Below are positions 1-9,699 of a DNA stretch of 64,000 bases, in pieces; the first letter of the stretch is position 1, and each line of letters opens with the position of its first letter. The position numbers were made by a program, and so were the translations under genes. Source of the stretch: Eledone cirrhosa (Eukaryota; Mollusca; Cephalopoda; Octopoda; Eledonidae); the NCBI GenBank assembly GCA_964016885.1, contig OZ024740.1:197515582-197579581 (forward strand), given 5' to 3'. The notes under the pieces are model-generated. The model had not been told where the DNA came from and did not search any database. It saw nothing but the letters and a program-made list of their open reading frames with translations.

Positions 1-229
1 TTTTGAGATAAGGGTCCATGCTGAGTAGTCACACAATAGACCAGAAGTAACAAATGATACGGACACCAAACTCATCATACATACAATAAAGTGTTAATGT
101 TATTATGTTACATTATTTTTTCCGGGCAGATATCTGTGATATGTTGGTCATTTATATCTTCGATATCGATAAGAAAAAACAGAACTGTATATATATGTCT
201 AGAGACAACAAGTTAAACCCATCGCAAGC

Positions 230-625
230 CTTGACGTAGCCAAAGTCTGCCGGCCTTGACCGTGGTGATTCTAAGCTCCCAGAGGTGATAACGCTCTCCC
301 CATTCAAGAGAGGTAACTCTCTAAATAGGGACACCACGTGCTTTGACACGTTATCTGCCTCCAGCCTTGTCGCTTCGATCAACAAACCCTGGAATAGTCG
401 CCCGTAACGTGGAGAAAACGAAAATAGCCAAATATCGGGACTTGATCGACCGCCTCCTTTTTGTGTCAGTCCCCGAACTGCCGTTTTCCACCGCAAAATG
501 GGAGGTGTGCATTTCGCCCGAGTAAGGAGCTTATGAGGGTTAGTGTCTGATGCAGCGAGTGTCCCATTTTGTTCGCGAGGCGTAGTAGAGATAAACCACA
601 TAGGCTGGGCTTTAGAGTCTCCCGC
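230..625 (+). repeat. Dispersed repeat, probably a LINE 3' tail (copy A)
   Basis: This GC-richer block is a diverged copy of the segment at 30430-30865 in the opposite orientation. Read on the minus strand it shares aligned words with that block: cgatatttggctattttcg versus cgatatttggttatctttg, tgcacacctcccattttgcg versus tgcactcctcgcaattttgc, and acgtgtcaaagcacgtgg versus acgtgtcataacacgtgg. The other copy lies downstream of a C2H2-finger LINE remnant, so I infer that both are the 3' region of that LINE. A 194-codon open frame on the minus strand here has no recognisable domain and is read as chance. Confidence 0.6.
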
Positions 626-1326
626 TCTCTCCCTCTTTCCCTTACTTTCACCATCTATTTTTTCTTTTTCTCTTTTATGGCAAACGTTAAATAATCCAAT
701 TGAAATTTGTTGAATATAACATTTATCCCTCCCCACTACACAAATGCCAACGAAATGTCAACACAAAAGTGGACAAAAACGACAAGGTGCAATTTATTTG
801 ATGTTTTAAACTATTATTTAGAGTTATCTGCATTGTGGCAGCTTTCCCCAAAATCAAACATTTTAAAATCATATTGTTTTAATTTTTGAAATTCTTTTTA
901 AAGAAATTTTTTGGAAGCACAGCATTTTATTTGAATCGTTTGTCTCTGAAAGCAACAACAACAACAACAAGTTAAATCTGATACCGAAAAAAAAAAAAAA
1001 AGAAAATTAATTATATAACCATTGTCAGAAATATTTCGTTTGCTAACAGAAAATAATATTTCAATTTTATCAATAAAAACTGGAAAAAAATACGTAAAGT
1101 TGTAAGAAATATCATTTTACTTGCGAAGTTATAGGAAGCATGATGTTAGATGTAATGTGAACTGAAATTTAACACATTATTAAAATAATTGAAAAAAACA
1201 ACAACACACCGAAAACTTAAGAAAATGCACAAAAAGATAATATAAATGTATAATATATAAACAATATAGATATATAGATAATATAAATATATATTCAGTG
1301 GTTATAAAATATAAATGTACAGTATA

Positions 1327-1328
<2 letters not shown>
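626..1328. other. AT-rich stretch, nothing recognised
   Basis: Apart from a short CAA run near 950-970 and an A-run near 990-1003, I see no gene, SINE or repeat that I can name. Open frames here are short and AT-driven. Confidence 0.5.
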
Positions 1329-1411
<83 letters not shown>

Positions 1412-1412
1412 T
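1329..1412. repeat. (TA)n then (GA)n microsatellite
   Basis: About 56 bases of alternating TA run directly into about 27 bases of GA. Short open frames across it are low-complexity artefacts. Confidence 0.95.
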
Positions 1413-1440
1413 CAAAATGTAAGCGATAAAAACCTGTTAG

Positions 1441-1498
1441 ACCATTACTCACCAGAGTACTCGATACTTGGGGTAGTAAAGTGTGGTAATATGAAAGA
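1441..1498 (+). repeat. PLE-type terminal segment, copy 1
   Basis: The phrase gtactcgatacttggggtag recurs with small changes at about 2697-2722 and 24052-24080. In the 24-kb copy and in this one it leads into the cgtttc-containing palindrome found at PLE termini, so I read it as part of a PLE-related terminal repeat. Confidence 0.5.
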
Positions 1499-1605
1499 GT
1501 CGGATCCCGTGGTGAGCTATTGCCGTTTCAACGGCTAGTTCCAAACTCCAAACAGTTTGGAACTAGCTGTTGAAACGGCAAGAGCTCAGCCGTCGGGGTC
1601 CCGAC
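1499..1605. repeat. Foldback (inverted repeat) between two TA tracts
   Basis: Two arms of about 50 bp face each other over only a few bases. The left arm includes gccgtttcaacggctagttc and the right arm its near reverse complement gaactagctgttgaaacggc. The same gccgtcgaaacggc core occurs in the inverted termini of the PLE at 33909-36050, so this is probably a solo palindromic PLE end. Confidence 0.75.
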
Positions 1606-1611
<6 letters not shown>

Positions 1612-1679
<68 letters not shown>

Positions 1680-1690
1680 TTATATATATA
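1612..1690. repeat. (TA)n microsatellite
   Basis: About 75 bases of alternating TA with a few T insertions near the right end. Confidence 0.95.
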
Positions 1691-1800
1691 ATAAATGTAA
1701 TCTGAGTTTTTCGAATATTAATAATAATATTCCATTCGTTTGTAATTATGCAAACAAGCCTCATTTTTAAAGCCATGTCAGTAGAATGAGCCCCTCATTC
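1691..1800 (+). repeat. 110-bp direct repeat, copy A
   Basis: This is nearly identical to 2074-2183, with the same length and only a handful of substitutions; both begin ataaatgtaatct and end gagcccctcattc. Each copy is followed by a hammerhead-like module, in opposite orientations, so the pair looks like duplicated terminal repeats of one PLE-like element. Confidence 0.85.
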
Positions 1801-1825
1801 TTGCTCTTGTGTTGGCATGTAAACA

Positions 1826-1876
1826 GAACTGCAGACACTATTGTTTCTGGGTATCACCCTTCATCAGTACAGCTCA
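1826..1876 (-). ncRNA. Hammerhead-ribozyme-like motif (PLE-type), minus strand
   Basis: On the minus strand I read CTGATGA (1861-1867), a hairpin GGGT-gat-ACCC, GAAA (1844-1847), a stem III of ACA/TGT closed by ATAG, then the cleavable C (1834). The 5' flank gagctgta pairs with the 3' flank tgcagttc over 8 positions, including two G-U pairs, as stem I. Deviation: the base of stem II is an A-A mismatch instead of the usual G-C, which may weaken activity. Hammerheads in PLE terminal repeats are established; activity of this copy is inference. Confidence 0.55.
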
Positions 1877-1879
1877 CTG

Positions 1880-2073
1880 TTCACCTGCCAACTGTCACAG
1901 CTATATATGCTATTTTCTAAAATATACAGTGACTGCATATTAGTAGATCTACTGATCAGCCAGATTTGCATATCAGCAGACTGGCCAGTCAGTTTCCTGT
2001 ATACGAGCGATCAATAGCCGGCTTTGTCACATTCAAATAAAAAAAAACCTTTCGCTTTACATGGCTGAATACA
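1880..2073. other. Spacer between the two hammerhead-bearing repeat units
   Basis: The sequence is unrecognised, with small palindromes such as agatctactgatcag and an A9 run. It separates the minus-strand motif from the second 110-bp repeat. Confidence 0.4.
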
Positions 2074-2183
2074 ATAAATGTAATCTAAGTTTTTCGAATA
2101 TTAATAATAATATTCGATTCGTTTGCAATTATGCAAACAAGCCTCATTTTTAAAGCCATGTCAGTAGAATGAGCCCCTCATTC
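2074..2183 (+). repeat. 110-bp direct repeat, copy B
   Basis: This is the partner of 1691-1800. Here it leads into the plus-strand hammerhead-like module. Confidence 0.85.
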
Positions 2184-2199
2184 CTTTTTAATTAACAGT

Positions 2200-2250
2200 G
2201 AACTGTACTGATGAAGGGTGATACCCAGAAACATTAGTGTCTGCAGTTCT
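2200..2250 (+). ncRNA. Hammerhead-ribozyme-like motif (PLE-type), plus strand
   Basis: The order is CTGATGA (2208-2214), hairpin GGGT-gat-ACCC, GAAA (2228-2231), stem III ACA-ttag-TGT, then C at 2241 as the expected cleavage base. Stem I pairs gaactgta (2200-2207) with tgcagttc (2242-2249) in 8 of 8 positions with one G-U. All three stems and the core residues are present. As in its inverted partner, the stem II base is A-A. Confidence 0.6.
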
Positions 2251-2286
2251 GTTTACATGCCAATATAAGAGCAAGAATATAAAAAA

Positions 2287-2479
2287 CCGGATGGTTGTTT
2301 ATATATTTTCAAAGCTGTTTCGTCACATATTCTGTGATCTCCTCAGTGACTGGGTTTTTATGTTGTGTCTCTCCTTTGTTCTGTCCTACACCATCTTGTT
2401 TTTGTGTGTTGTGTGTTGTGTGAGGAGGTCACATAATATGTGTCGAAAGACCTTTGACAATATATAAACAACCATCTGG
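2287..2479. repeat. Foldback repeat, 60-bp arms
   Basis: The arm 2287-2346 (start ccggatggttg) is the diverged reverse complement of 2419-2479 (end caaccatctgg), with about 72 bases between. The minus-strand arm contains CTGAGGA, a TCACA/TGTGA hairpin and GAAAC, resembling the hammerhead core, but I cannot find a valid stem III or stem I. A related copy lies at 41017-41250. Confidence 0.7.
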
Positions 2480-2580
2480 TTATCGATCCAACCAGCCAAC
2501 TGGAAATTTATATAAATTGAAGTGAAAACCAACAGGTGAGTGTGTTTTTCTTGGCAGTATGACCCTCCCAAAGTATAACA
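2480..2580 (+). repeat. Continuation of repeat family shared with 41.0-41.25 kb
   Basis: The phrases gaagtgaaaaccaacagg and gaccctcccaaagtataac recur near 41,185-41,245 with minor changes, in the same orientation and the same order after the foldback. Confidence 0.7.
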
Positions 2581-2600
2581 ATATATATATATACATACAT

Positions 2601-2657
<57 letters not shown>
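2581..2657. repeat. (TA)n microsatellite
   Basis: TA repeats interrupted once by catacata. A third copy of the tactcaatacttggagtag phrase follows at about 2697-2722. Confidence 0.9.
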
Positions 2658-2659
<2 letters not shown>

Positions 2660-2897
2660 CAGGATGGATTCAGTTTGAAACTGGCTAGACCATTACTCAA
2701 CAAAGTACTCAATACTTGGAGTAGTAGAGTATGATTATATTAAAATATTTCAGAAATTCAGCTAGTAACAATTGTATACACTCATATATAGACCCAGAAA
2801 TATATGTACGTGTATAAATATAACTCAAAACATACAGATCCACACATGCAATGGCATTCATACCCCCCCCCCCCACACACAAACAAACACATACGTA

Positions 2898-2985
2898 TTT
2901 ACCTAGTTGATGTTATCTAAATTCCAACGACAGATTGCGGTCTTTATGTTAGAAACCGGCTCTCTTTCTGTTAGTAAAAATTCAT
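2898..2985 (+). repeat. Left arm of a 1.1-kb inverted repeat
   Basis: It includes acctagttgatgttatct and gttagaaaccggctctct. The reverse complement, about 80 percent similar by eye, lies at 3978-4060. Two SINEs and an (ATGT)n tract occupy the interior. Confidence 0.65.
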
Positions 2986-2990
2986 AAAAT

Positions 2991-3170
2991 AATTGTTTCT
3001 ACTTTTGGCACAAGGCCAGCAGTTATCTCAGAGTATTACTGGTACTCTATTTTATCGACTCCGTAAGGATGAAAGGCAAAGTTAACCTCGGCAGGATTTG
3101 AACTCAGATCATAAAGGGCCGTAACTCTTTGCTTCCAAGCATGGTGTCTGACCCTCTACCGATACTGCCA
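2991..3170 (-). repeat. tRNA-derived SINE, family A
   Basis: Read on the minus strand, a tRNA-like head (gtatcggtagagggtc) leads to a B-box-like gagttcaaatcc, then catccttacggagtcgataa and a tail ending in ccttgtgccaaaagtagaaa. This is the cephalopod tRNA-derived SINE type seen throughout the window. Its 5' end is slightly truncated next to an A-rich run. Confidence 0.85.
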
Positions 3171-3182
3171 AAAAATAATAAA

Positions 3183-3300
3183 ACCAGAAGAGCATATATA
3201 CATATATACATGCATACATATACACATACACACATATACACATACATACTTATACATATACACACACATACACGCACACATACATGCATACATACATAGA
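3183..3300. repeat. ATAC/ACAC-rich microsatellite
   Basis: Imperfect acata and cacata repeats. Open frames rich in Val, Cys and Tyr across this tract are low-complexity artefacts. Confidence 0.8.
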
Positions 3301-3347
3301 GACCTATATGCACGTTGAAAAATATTACTGTGCATGTATTTTAGAAA

Positions 3348-3540
3348 TAATTGTTTCTACTTTTGGCACAAGGCCAGCAATTACCCCAGTGTATTACTGG
3401 TATTTTATTTTATCGACCCCGTAAGGATGAAAGGCAAAGTTAACCTCAGCGGTATTTGAACTCAGTCCGTAAAGGGACGTAACTGTGCTGCAAAGCATAG
3501 CGTCCGACCCTCTACCGATACTGCCAATACACCGCCCTTG
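3348..3540 (-). repeat. tRNA-derived SINE, family A
   Basis: A full-length family A copy with 5' head aagggcggtgtattggcag (minus strand) and tail ccttgtgccaaaagtagaaa. It has the same orientation as the SINE 180 bp to the left. Confidence 0.9.
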
Positions 3541-3884
3541 TATTGAGAAATAATACTTACATACATAATCACAAACACAATCACATACAGTCAAATGAAC
3601 AACACATAAACATATACACAACTTTTTAAAAATGGAAATACTATTAAATATTACATAAGCATCTGTATATTCAGATAGAACAATTTGTAATTCCTCGTGA
3701 CATGAAGACATTTACAGGATTGCTACATCTGCTTAAAGTAACCAAAAAAAAAAGAAAAGAAAAAAAATACATCAAATATATTTTAATATTCTTCTCTTGT
3801 TTTTAACCAAAAGTTACCCTCTTTTATGGCTTTTATATTTCCTTTCATTATTTTATATTTTTCTACATTATATATTACTACATA

Positions 3885-3888
<4 letters not shown>
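3541..3888. other. Unrecognised AT-rich sequence
   Basis: No gene or repeat identified beyond an A-rich run near 3748-3770. Confidence 0.4.
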
Positions 3889-3917
<29 letters not shown>

Positions 3918-3952
3918 TGTATGTATGTATGTATGTATGTATGTATGTATGT
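3889..3952. repeat. (ATGT)n microsatellite
   Basis: About 16 perfect tandem copies of a tetranucleotide. Confidence 0.95.
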
Positions 3953-3977
3953 TCTTCTGGTTTTATAATTTCCCAAA

Positions 3978-4060
3978 GTTTTACCAATAGAGAGAGAGTC
4001 GGTTTCTAACATAGACACAAGCCTCTCTCATTGGAATTTATACAACACCAACTAGGTAGA
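3978..4060 (-). repeat. Right arm of a 1.1-kb inverted repeat
   Basis: Reverse-complement partner of 2898-2985. It is followed by a (TGTA)-rich tract mirroring the CA-rich tract beside the left arm. 4060-4316 holds only TGTA/TGTG-rich and AT-rich sequence. Confidence 0.65.
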
Positions 4061-4316
4061 CATGTATGTATGTCTGCATGCATGCATGTGTAGATATGGA
4101 TGTTATTGTATGTGTGGATGTGTATGTTTTGAGTTGTATGTGTGCATGTGTATACGCTTTGTATCTGTACATGTGTATATGCAGTTATTAGATGCAACAT
4201 TTTTGGAATGTTTTACATATTTTTACTGTTCCATTAATGGATTGTACTTGTAATTTCCTAACTAGTTGTGTTCTTTCTGTTCCTGTGAAGCCTAGCTTCT
4301 CAAGATTTGTATTGAG

Positions 4317-6680
4317 TCAGTTACTAACATATCCCAGTGCCCCAATAATCACAGGCATAAATCTGAAGGTGTAATCAGGGTGGAGTATCTGCAGATTTCT
4401 CATCAGGTCTGCATAAATATTCTCCTTTTCACTAATCTTTGATATTATATTGGCATCTGCTGGGCAGCTAATTTCCACTACTGTGCATGTTTTCTTCTCC
4501 CTGTCCCATATCATAATATCTGGTCTGTTATGCCTGCAATTTATTGAGGTTTTTACTGGAACATTCCACCAGTACTCTTTCATATTATGTACATGGATGT
4601 CTTCCACATTGTTGTAGCTTTTAATGTGTTTATCATCGGGGCTATCTTTTTTACGAACTGCATTGTACAGTGTTTTGGCCACTACATCATGCCTCATAGG
4701 TAGATAGTACCGCGATGACATCTTTGGACAGCTGCTGATGACATGGGTGGTATCTTCGATGTTAGTTCTGCAGAGTCTGCACTTGTTATCACATCTAGGT
4801 GTTTTGCCTGCATCCCTATCTCTTTTGTGAATCAGGTATTTCGTGTTAATCTCCTGTTCTTGGATTGCAAAAGCGTATCCTTCAAAGTGGGAGCCAATAT
4901 AGTGGTTGTTGGTCCAAGATAGACTACTTTCCTTATCTATATTACTCTCACTCTGGAGCTTCCTGGCAACACCCATGCATGATTTTTTGCTGATAAGTAT
5001 GCAGCTTTTCACTGCGATACTGCTGAGCGACTTCCCTGGGTGTGAGTTTTTTTATTATCACACAGGGAATATCTCCCGAGAAGTTCCTCCCCAACTCTCA
5101 TGATCTTATCTGTTTCATGCAGATAGACTTGCTCGAGAAGCGGGCTCCTACGCTTCGAGGTTTGTAGATTTTGTCGGAGAGATATGATGCGACATTCAAA
5201 TGTTGTCTGGACTGACGTTAGGCCTCTGCCTCCCTGCTTACGTTTCAAGTAAAGGCGGTCTATGTCACTGTTGGTGTGGAAGTTTCCGGTGTTGTTCAGT
5301 ATTTTTCGAGTTCCAACATCAACTGCTCGGATTTCGTCTATCGTCCAATTGAGTATTCCAAACGTTGGTGTTAGGACAGGCACAGCATACACATTGTGAG
5401 CCACTGTTTTGTTTTGTGCAGAGAGTTCCGATGACCAAATCTTTCTTAATTGGGTGTAGTATTCCATGGTTACGCGTTCTGTATTACACATACCATTATA
5501 GGATATGTTCTCATCTATCCCCAGGTATCTGTAGCAGTCCTCATCAGATATCGGTGAAACAGTTAGGCCATTGATGACAATGTTGCTAGATTGGGTTGTT
5601 GTTTTTCTCCGCTTTACAGTCATGTATGAGCATTTATCTTGGCCAAACTCCATTCCTATATCCTTTGTAACCAGGTCAAGATTTTCTTCATCGCATACAT
5701 GTTCTTGGCATAGAGTTTAAGATCGTCCACAAAGAAATTATGGGTTAGGTTCGTATTTCTGTCCTACTGTGAGCCAATGATGTATCTATCAGATTTCTTG
5801 AGCAAAAAGGACAAGATGAATAATATCACAGAGATAAGACTGACAAGATGAATAATATCACAGAGAGACTCTCCCCCTGAAATATACCCCTGCAATATTT
5901 TATTTTATCAGTGAAAATAGAGTATTCCTTCTCTGTCTTTAACCTTAGGATAGTAGCCCAAGAAGAAGACAGCCTCTCTATGGCTCTGACAATAATGTCT
6001 GGGACTGGAGCAAGTTGGAGGGCTTCTATCATCCATGAGTGGGGAACAGAATCGAAAGCTTTCCTGTAGTCCAGCCAGACTGTAGCCATATTCCTCCTAA
6101 GTTGTCGCACCTCCGACATCGCAGTTTTGTTGATTAAGAGTTGTTCAGCACCTCCCAAAACTCCTTTCGTTCCAGCTGCTTGTTCATCTGTGATGATGTT
6201 ATTATTTTCACAGTGATCTTGGAGGAATAAGGTTCAGGCAGGCTGTATACATCTTATACATCAGGTTCTGGCATGCAATGGGTCGGTAGTTTTTTGCCAA
6301 GTGGGTGTCTTTGTTCTTGGGGACCAGTTATGTTTGTGCTAATGTCAACCATTTCTGGTATAAGTGTATCTCCCTTAAGAACTTGTTGGTAGAGGTCAGT
6401 AAGATACCTCCGATAGAATATTAGTTCTTTGTACCAGTAGCCGACAATCATGTCTCTTCCTGATGTTTTCTTATCTTGGAGTTTTCCTATCACAGTCTCA
6501 AGGGTACCCCCACTTATTTCGTATGTTTTTGTTGTAGTGTAGGAGCAATAGTTCTTTCGGATTTCTCTTAGCCACACTGCATCTTGGTTGAAATTCTTCT
6601 TTTCACCCCATATTTTGCTCCAAAAGGAATCTATGTCTTTCTGGGATGGGGCCTCAGTGACACTTATTATTTTGCCCTAC
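4317..6680 (-). pseudogene. LINE with restriction-like endonuclease (R2/R4-type), degenerate copy 1
   Basis: Fragments in several frames assemble on the minus strand, N to C, into a reverse transcriptase: a thumb-side leader near 6250-6580, the palm motif DYRKAFDSVPH near 6035-6075, RGIFQGES near 5840-5885 and the catalytic VDDLKLYAK near 5700-5735. The C-terminal part at 4317-5653 has a CCHC knuckle (CRLC...HVISSC, near 4720-4780) and then RPDIMIWDR...VVEISCPAD and VIIGALG, the arrangement of LINEs that use a C-terminal PD-(D/E)XK-type endonuclease. Such elements reverse-transcribe their RNA at a nicked target. Stops and frameshifts split it into at least four frames, and the N-terminus is cut off by an (ATGT)n tract. 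The clade (R2, R4/Dong or NeSL) is uncertain. Confidence 0.85.
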
Positions 6681-6712
6681 ATATCTCTATAGACTAATGT
6701 TTGGTTTCGATT

Positions 6713-6811
6713 CGTATGTATGTACGTAAGTATGTATGTATGTATGTATGTATGTATGTATGTATGTATGTATGTATGTATGTATGTATGTATGTATGTA
6801 TGTATGTATAT
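6713..6811. repeat. (ATGT)n microsatellite
   Basis: Nearly 100 bases of tandem tatg, interrupting the LINE upstream region. Confidence 0.95.
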
Positions 6812-6887
6812 AGTTCAAGGAGACGACAAAACAGAGATACAAAAATATTTATTAGTTTCACGCTTTATATGGAAAAGGGGAAAGGTT

Positions 6888-6916
6888 TGACGTGTGGGGC
6901 TTAAGCCCTTCTTCAT
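6888..6916 (-). other. Degenerate hammerhead-like hairpin
   Basis: On the minus strand tgaagaagggcttaagccc is followed by cacacgtc. It is the same layout as the intact module at 19737-19764 (CTGAAGA, A, GGGC hairpin, GAAACGTC), with GAAAC decayed. Confidence 0.4.
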
Positions 6917-6920
6917 AATG

Positions 6921-7199
6921 AATTATATTATATTATATTATATTATAATATTTTATATTATATTATATGTTATATACATTTGTATTATTTATAGTCAATA
7001 ATTTATACATTTATGTTATTTATGTTGGACCTCCGTCGGTTTCGACGAAAAAGTGTTCTAATTTATTCAATCAATGGAACTGCCTTCTCGTGAAATTAAC
7101 GTCTATGAGCACTTCATAGATACATAGTCACGTACACCCTTAACATAATTCTCAAAGAGAGTCAGTATGAAACAGTGTATGACAAGGCTGACCGCTTGA
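6921..7199. other. (TTATA)n tract and unrecognised sequence
   Basis: A short TTATA pentanucleotide tract at 6924-6968, then AT-rich sequence with a small ccgtcggtttcgacg palindrome-like motif near 7035. No gene seen. Confidence 0.6.
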
Positions 7200-7310
7200 A
7201 TTAAGGTACATTGGATTGGACTAACTTGGAATATATATGGCACAACGCGCGGCCCGGTCCAACAATCGAACTCACGACCTTATACATGGAATCTCAGGAT
7301 TTTACCATCT
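7200..7310 (-). repeat. SINE fragment, family B
   Basis: The minus strand reads ggtcgtgagttcgattgttg gaccgggc then gcgttgtg, matching the promoter-like head of the family B SINE at 12120-12500 (gagttcgatttttggaccgg). Confidence 0.6.
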
Positions 7311-7344
7311 ATCTAAGTTCTTTGACTTGCTATCCGATATTTCT

Positions 7345-8640
7345 TATTCATTACTTGTTACAAATTCCATCCATGATAGGATATATTTTCATCTAACCCT
7401 AAGTATCTGTAGCACTCCTTGTCAGATACCACTGAAGCAGTCAGGCCATTCATAAATATGTTGATAGATTGGATATTAGTTTTTCCTCGCTTTACAATCA
7501 TATAGGAACATATATCTTCGACAAATTCCATTCCTACATGTTTTGAGAACGTCGTATCCAGGTCAAGGTTTTTCTTCATGCCATTTATATTTTTGGCATA
7601 GAGTTTCAGGTCATCCACAAAAAGCTATGTATTAGGTTTATATTTCTCCTCAGCATAAAGCAGAAGTGGCTTACTGATAGTATAAAGAATATCATAGACA
7701 TACTACCGCCTTCAAAATATTCTCTTGTGATACACTATTATATCAGTGACAATATAATCCTTCATTGTATTTAACTTGAGGATAGTGGTCTAGGATGAAG
7801 ATAAGTTCTCTATGGCTCTGATTATGGTATCTGAAACTGTACCGAGTTAAATGGCCTCTAAAATCCAAGAGTGGATAACAGAATCGAATAATTTTCTGTA
7901 GTCCAGTCAGACTGTGCCGAAGTTCTTCCCATGTCTTCGGACTTCTGACACCGCAGTTTTGCTAATAAGAAGTTGCTGACCACATCCCCAAACTGCTTTT
8001 TTCCCAGCTGTTTGTTAATCTATGATGATATTGCTATTGGCACAGTGATCCAGCAGGAATAGGTTCAGACAGGCTGTATACATTTTATACATTAGGTTCA
8101 GGCATGCAATCGGTAGGTAGTCTTTTGCCACGTGGGTCTCTTTGTTTTGTGGGATCAATGTTGTCCCTGCTAATGTCAACCAGCTTGACATATTTGATTC
8201 TCCACTGAGAGGTTACTAGTAGAGGTTGATAAGGTACATCCGATAGAAAGTCAGGTTTTGTACCAATAGCCGACAATCAAATCTCTTCCTCGTGCTTTAT
8301 TATCATGAAGTTTTCTTATCTCATTCTCAAGGGCATCATGATTAATGTTAGAAGCAACAGTTCGTTTGGATCTCTTTTAACCTTACTGCATCTTGGTTGA
8401 ACTTCTTTTCCTCCTTCCAAATTTTTCTCCAGAATGAATCTGTCATTCTGTGATAGGACCTCAGTGACATTTATTGATTTGCCCCTCATTTGTCTATAGA
8501 CGGATATTTGATTTCAGTTGAATCTTTAGCAGGGTAGATGATTGAAGGTCGTTAGTTGCCAGTGTGGTAAGTGATAGTATCCTCGTTGGATTATCTTGTC
8601 GACATAGACGTGAGGGAAGGTCCCTCGATCTATTTACCAT
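7345..8640 (-). pseudogene. LINE with restriction-like endonuclease, degenerate copy 2
   Basis: A second, more decayed copy of the element at 4317-6680 in the same orientation. It covers only the reverse transcriptase part, from GLTASVVSDKECYRYLG near 7400-7450 and the catalytic DDLKLYAK near 7595-7620 up to the leader near 8460-8530. The C-terminal zinc knuckle and endonuclease are absent: the copy stops within the RT region near 7345, next to a SINE fragment. It carries many indels, so no frame exceeds 90 codons. Confidence 0.75.
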
Positions 8641-9299
8641 CTATTTACAATATTCCTTTCGTCAGGTCGCCAATTCCAGCAGCATGGGTTATATATGTTA
8701 TTGAGACACGAGTAACATAATAATGATTTCAACATCAGTAATTAGAGATGAAATGTATGTTTATTTTTGATGTAGTACAAACAATGTTTGTTAACTTATA
8801 TGGTTGAAGTTACAGATAAAAAGAGGTTACAAAAAGGGAATGTGCCATTGCGCCGTTAAGCCGGCGAGGTTAGGGGTGCAATATCTCACTGTTACATTAT
8901 GCGTGTTGCTGGCTCGAAGTTTCTGGTACAAGAGAGATTCTTCAAATCTTCGCGGGGAATTTCTTTCCCAGGGCGCGTAGGGATACATCCTCTTCTACTG
9001 GCGCTGATTGGCTGAACTGAGCCAAATCACGCATAGAGAATGTATGTGAGCCCGCGGAATGTAGGTCACTACAAATCTGTTATTAATCATTTTCCTTTCA
9101 CCTTCTCTCTTCTGATGCCGGAGTTTCTCGTTGACAGCTCACAATTCTTGTTTGAGGGTGATTAACTTGTATTGAAGAGTTCTGCTTGTACTCCAAACAT
9201 CATTTCTATTTTATGTTTCACTCTTTGTTGGTGTGGTGTGTAGTGCTTTGTGTACATATAATAAGCACTGTCACATGGCATTTTTGTTAACATCTCTAT
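8641..9299. other. Unrecognised, with a GC-richer block
   Basis: The block 8835-9065 is GC-rich compared with its neighbours and could be a remnant of a transposable element. No coding domain, terminal repeat or SINE head was found. Confidence 0.4.
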
Positions 9300-9309
9300 T
9301 ATCACCAAG

Positions 9310-9540
9310 ATATATATGTATGTATGTATGTGCATACATATTACAAGGCGCATATATATAAATATTTCTTTTTTGTATGTATATATATGTATATATGCAT
9401 ACATACCCATACATCTATATACATGCAATTATGCAAATATATATATATATATATTTTTTTTCCATTTCAAACCCGCTCGCTGTTTCGAAAAATATTCTTA
9501 CTTGATATATATATATATATATATATATACTTATAAACAT
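9310..9540. repeat. ATGT/TA-rich microsatellite cluster
   Basis: Several short tatg, ataca and (TA)n tracts separated by unique sequence. Tyr/Ile-rich frames here are artefacts. Confidence 0.75.
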
Positions 9541-9699
9541 GAACATCTCTTATACGTATCAATCACATTCGTCATATTTTTGTTGTTTCTTTAGATTTAG
9601 GATTTTTATGGCAGCTGCATCTACGAAAAAATACACCGAGTCTAGTGGGACAAGTGAGTTGATGCTAAATAATAGATACACTTAGATATTACGTATTGT

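Noticed and set aside
230..625. Ribosomal RNA fragment
   Set aside because: The GC-rich conserved look suggested rRNA, but I could not match it to conserved 18S or 28S segments.
152..736. 194-codon minus-strand frame as a gene
   Set aside because: No recognisable domain, and it lies in a dispersed repeat whose second copy does not keep the frame.
2317..2346. Functional hammerhead on the minus strand
   Set aside because: Core CTGAGGA, hairpin and GAAAC are present, but no stem III or stem I pairing could be found.
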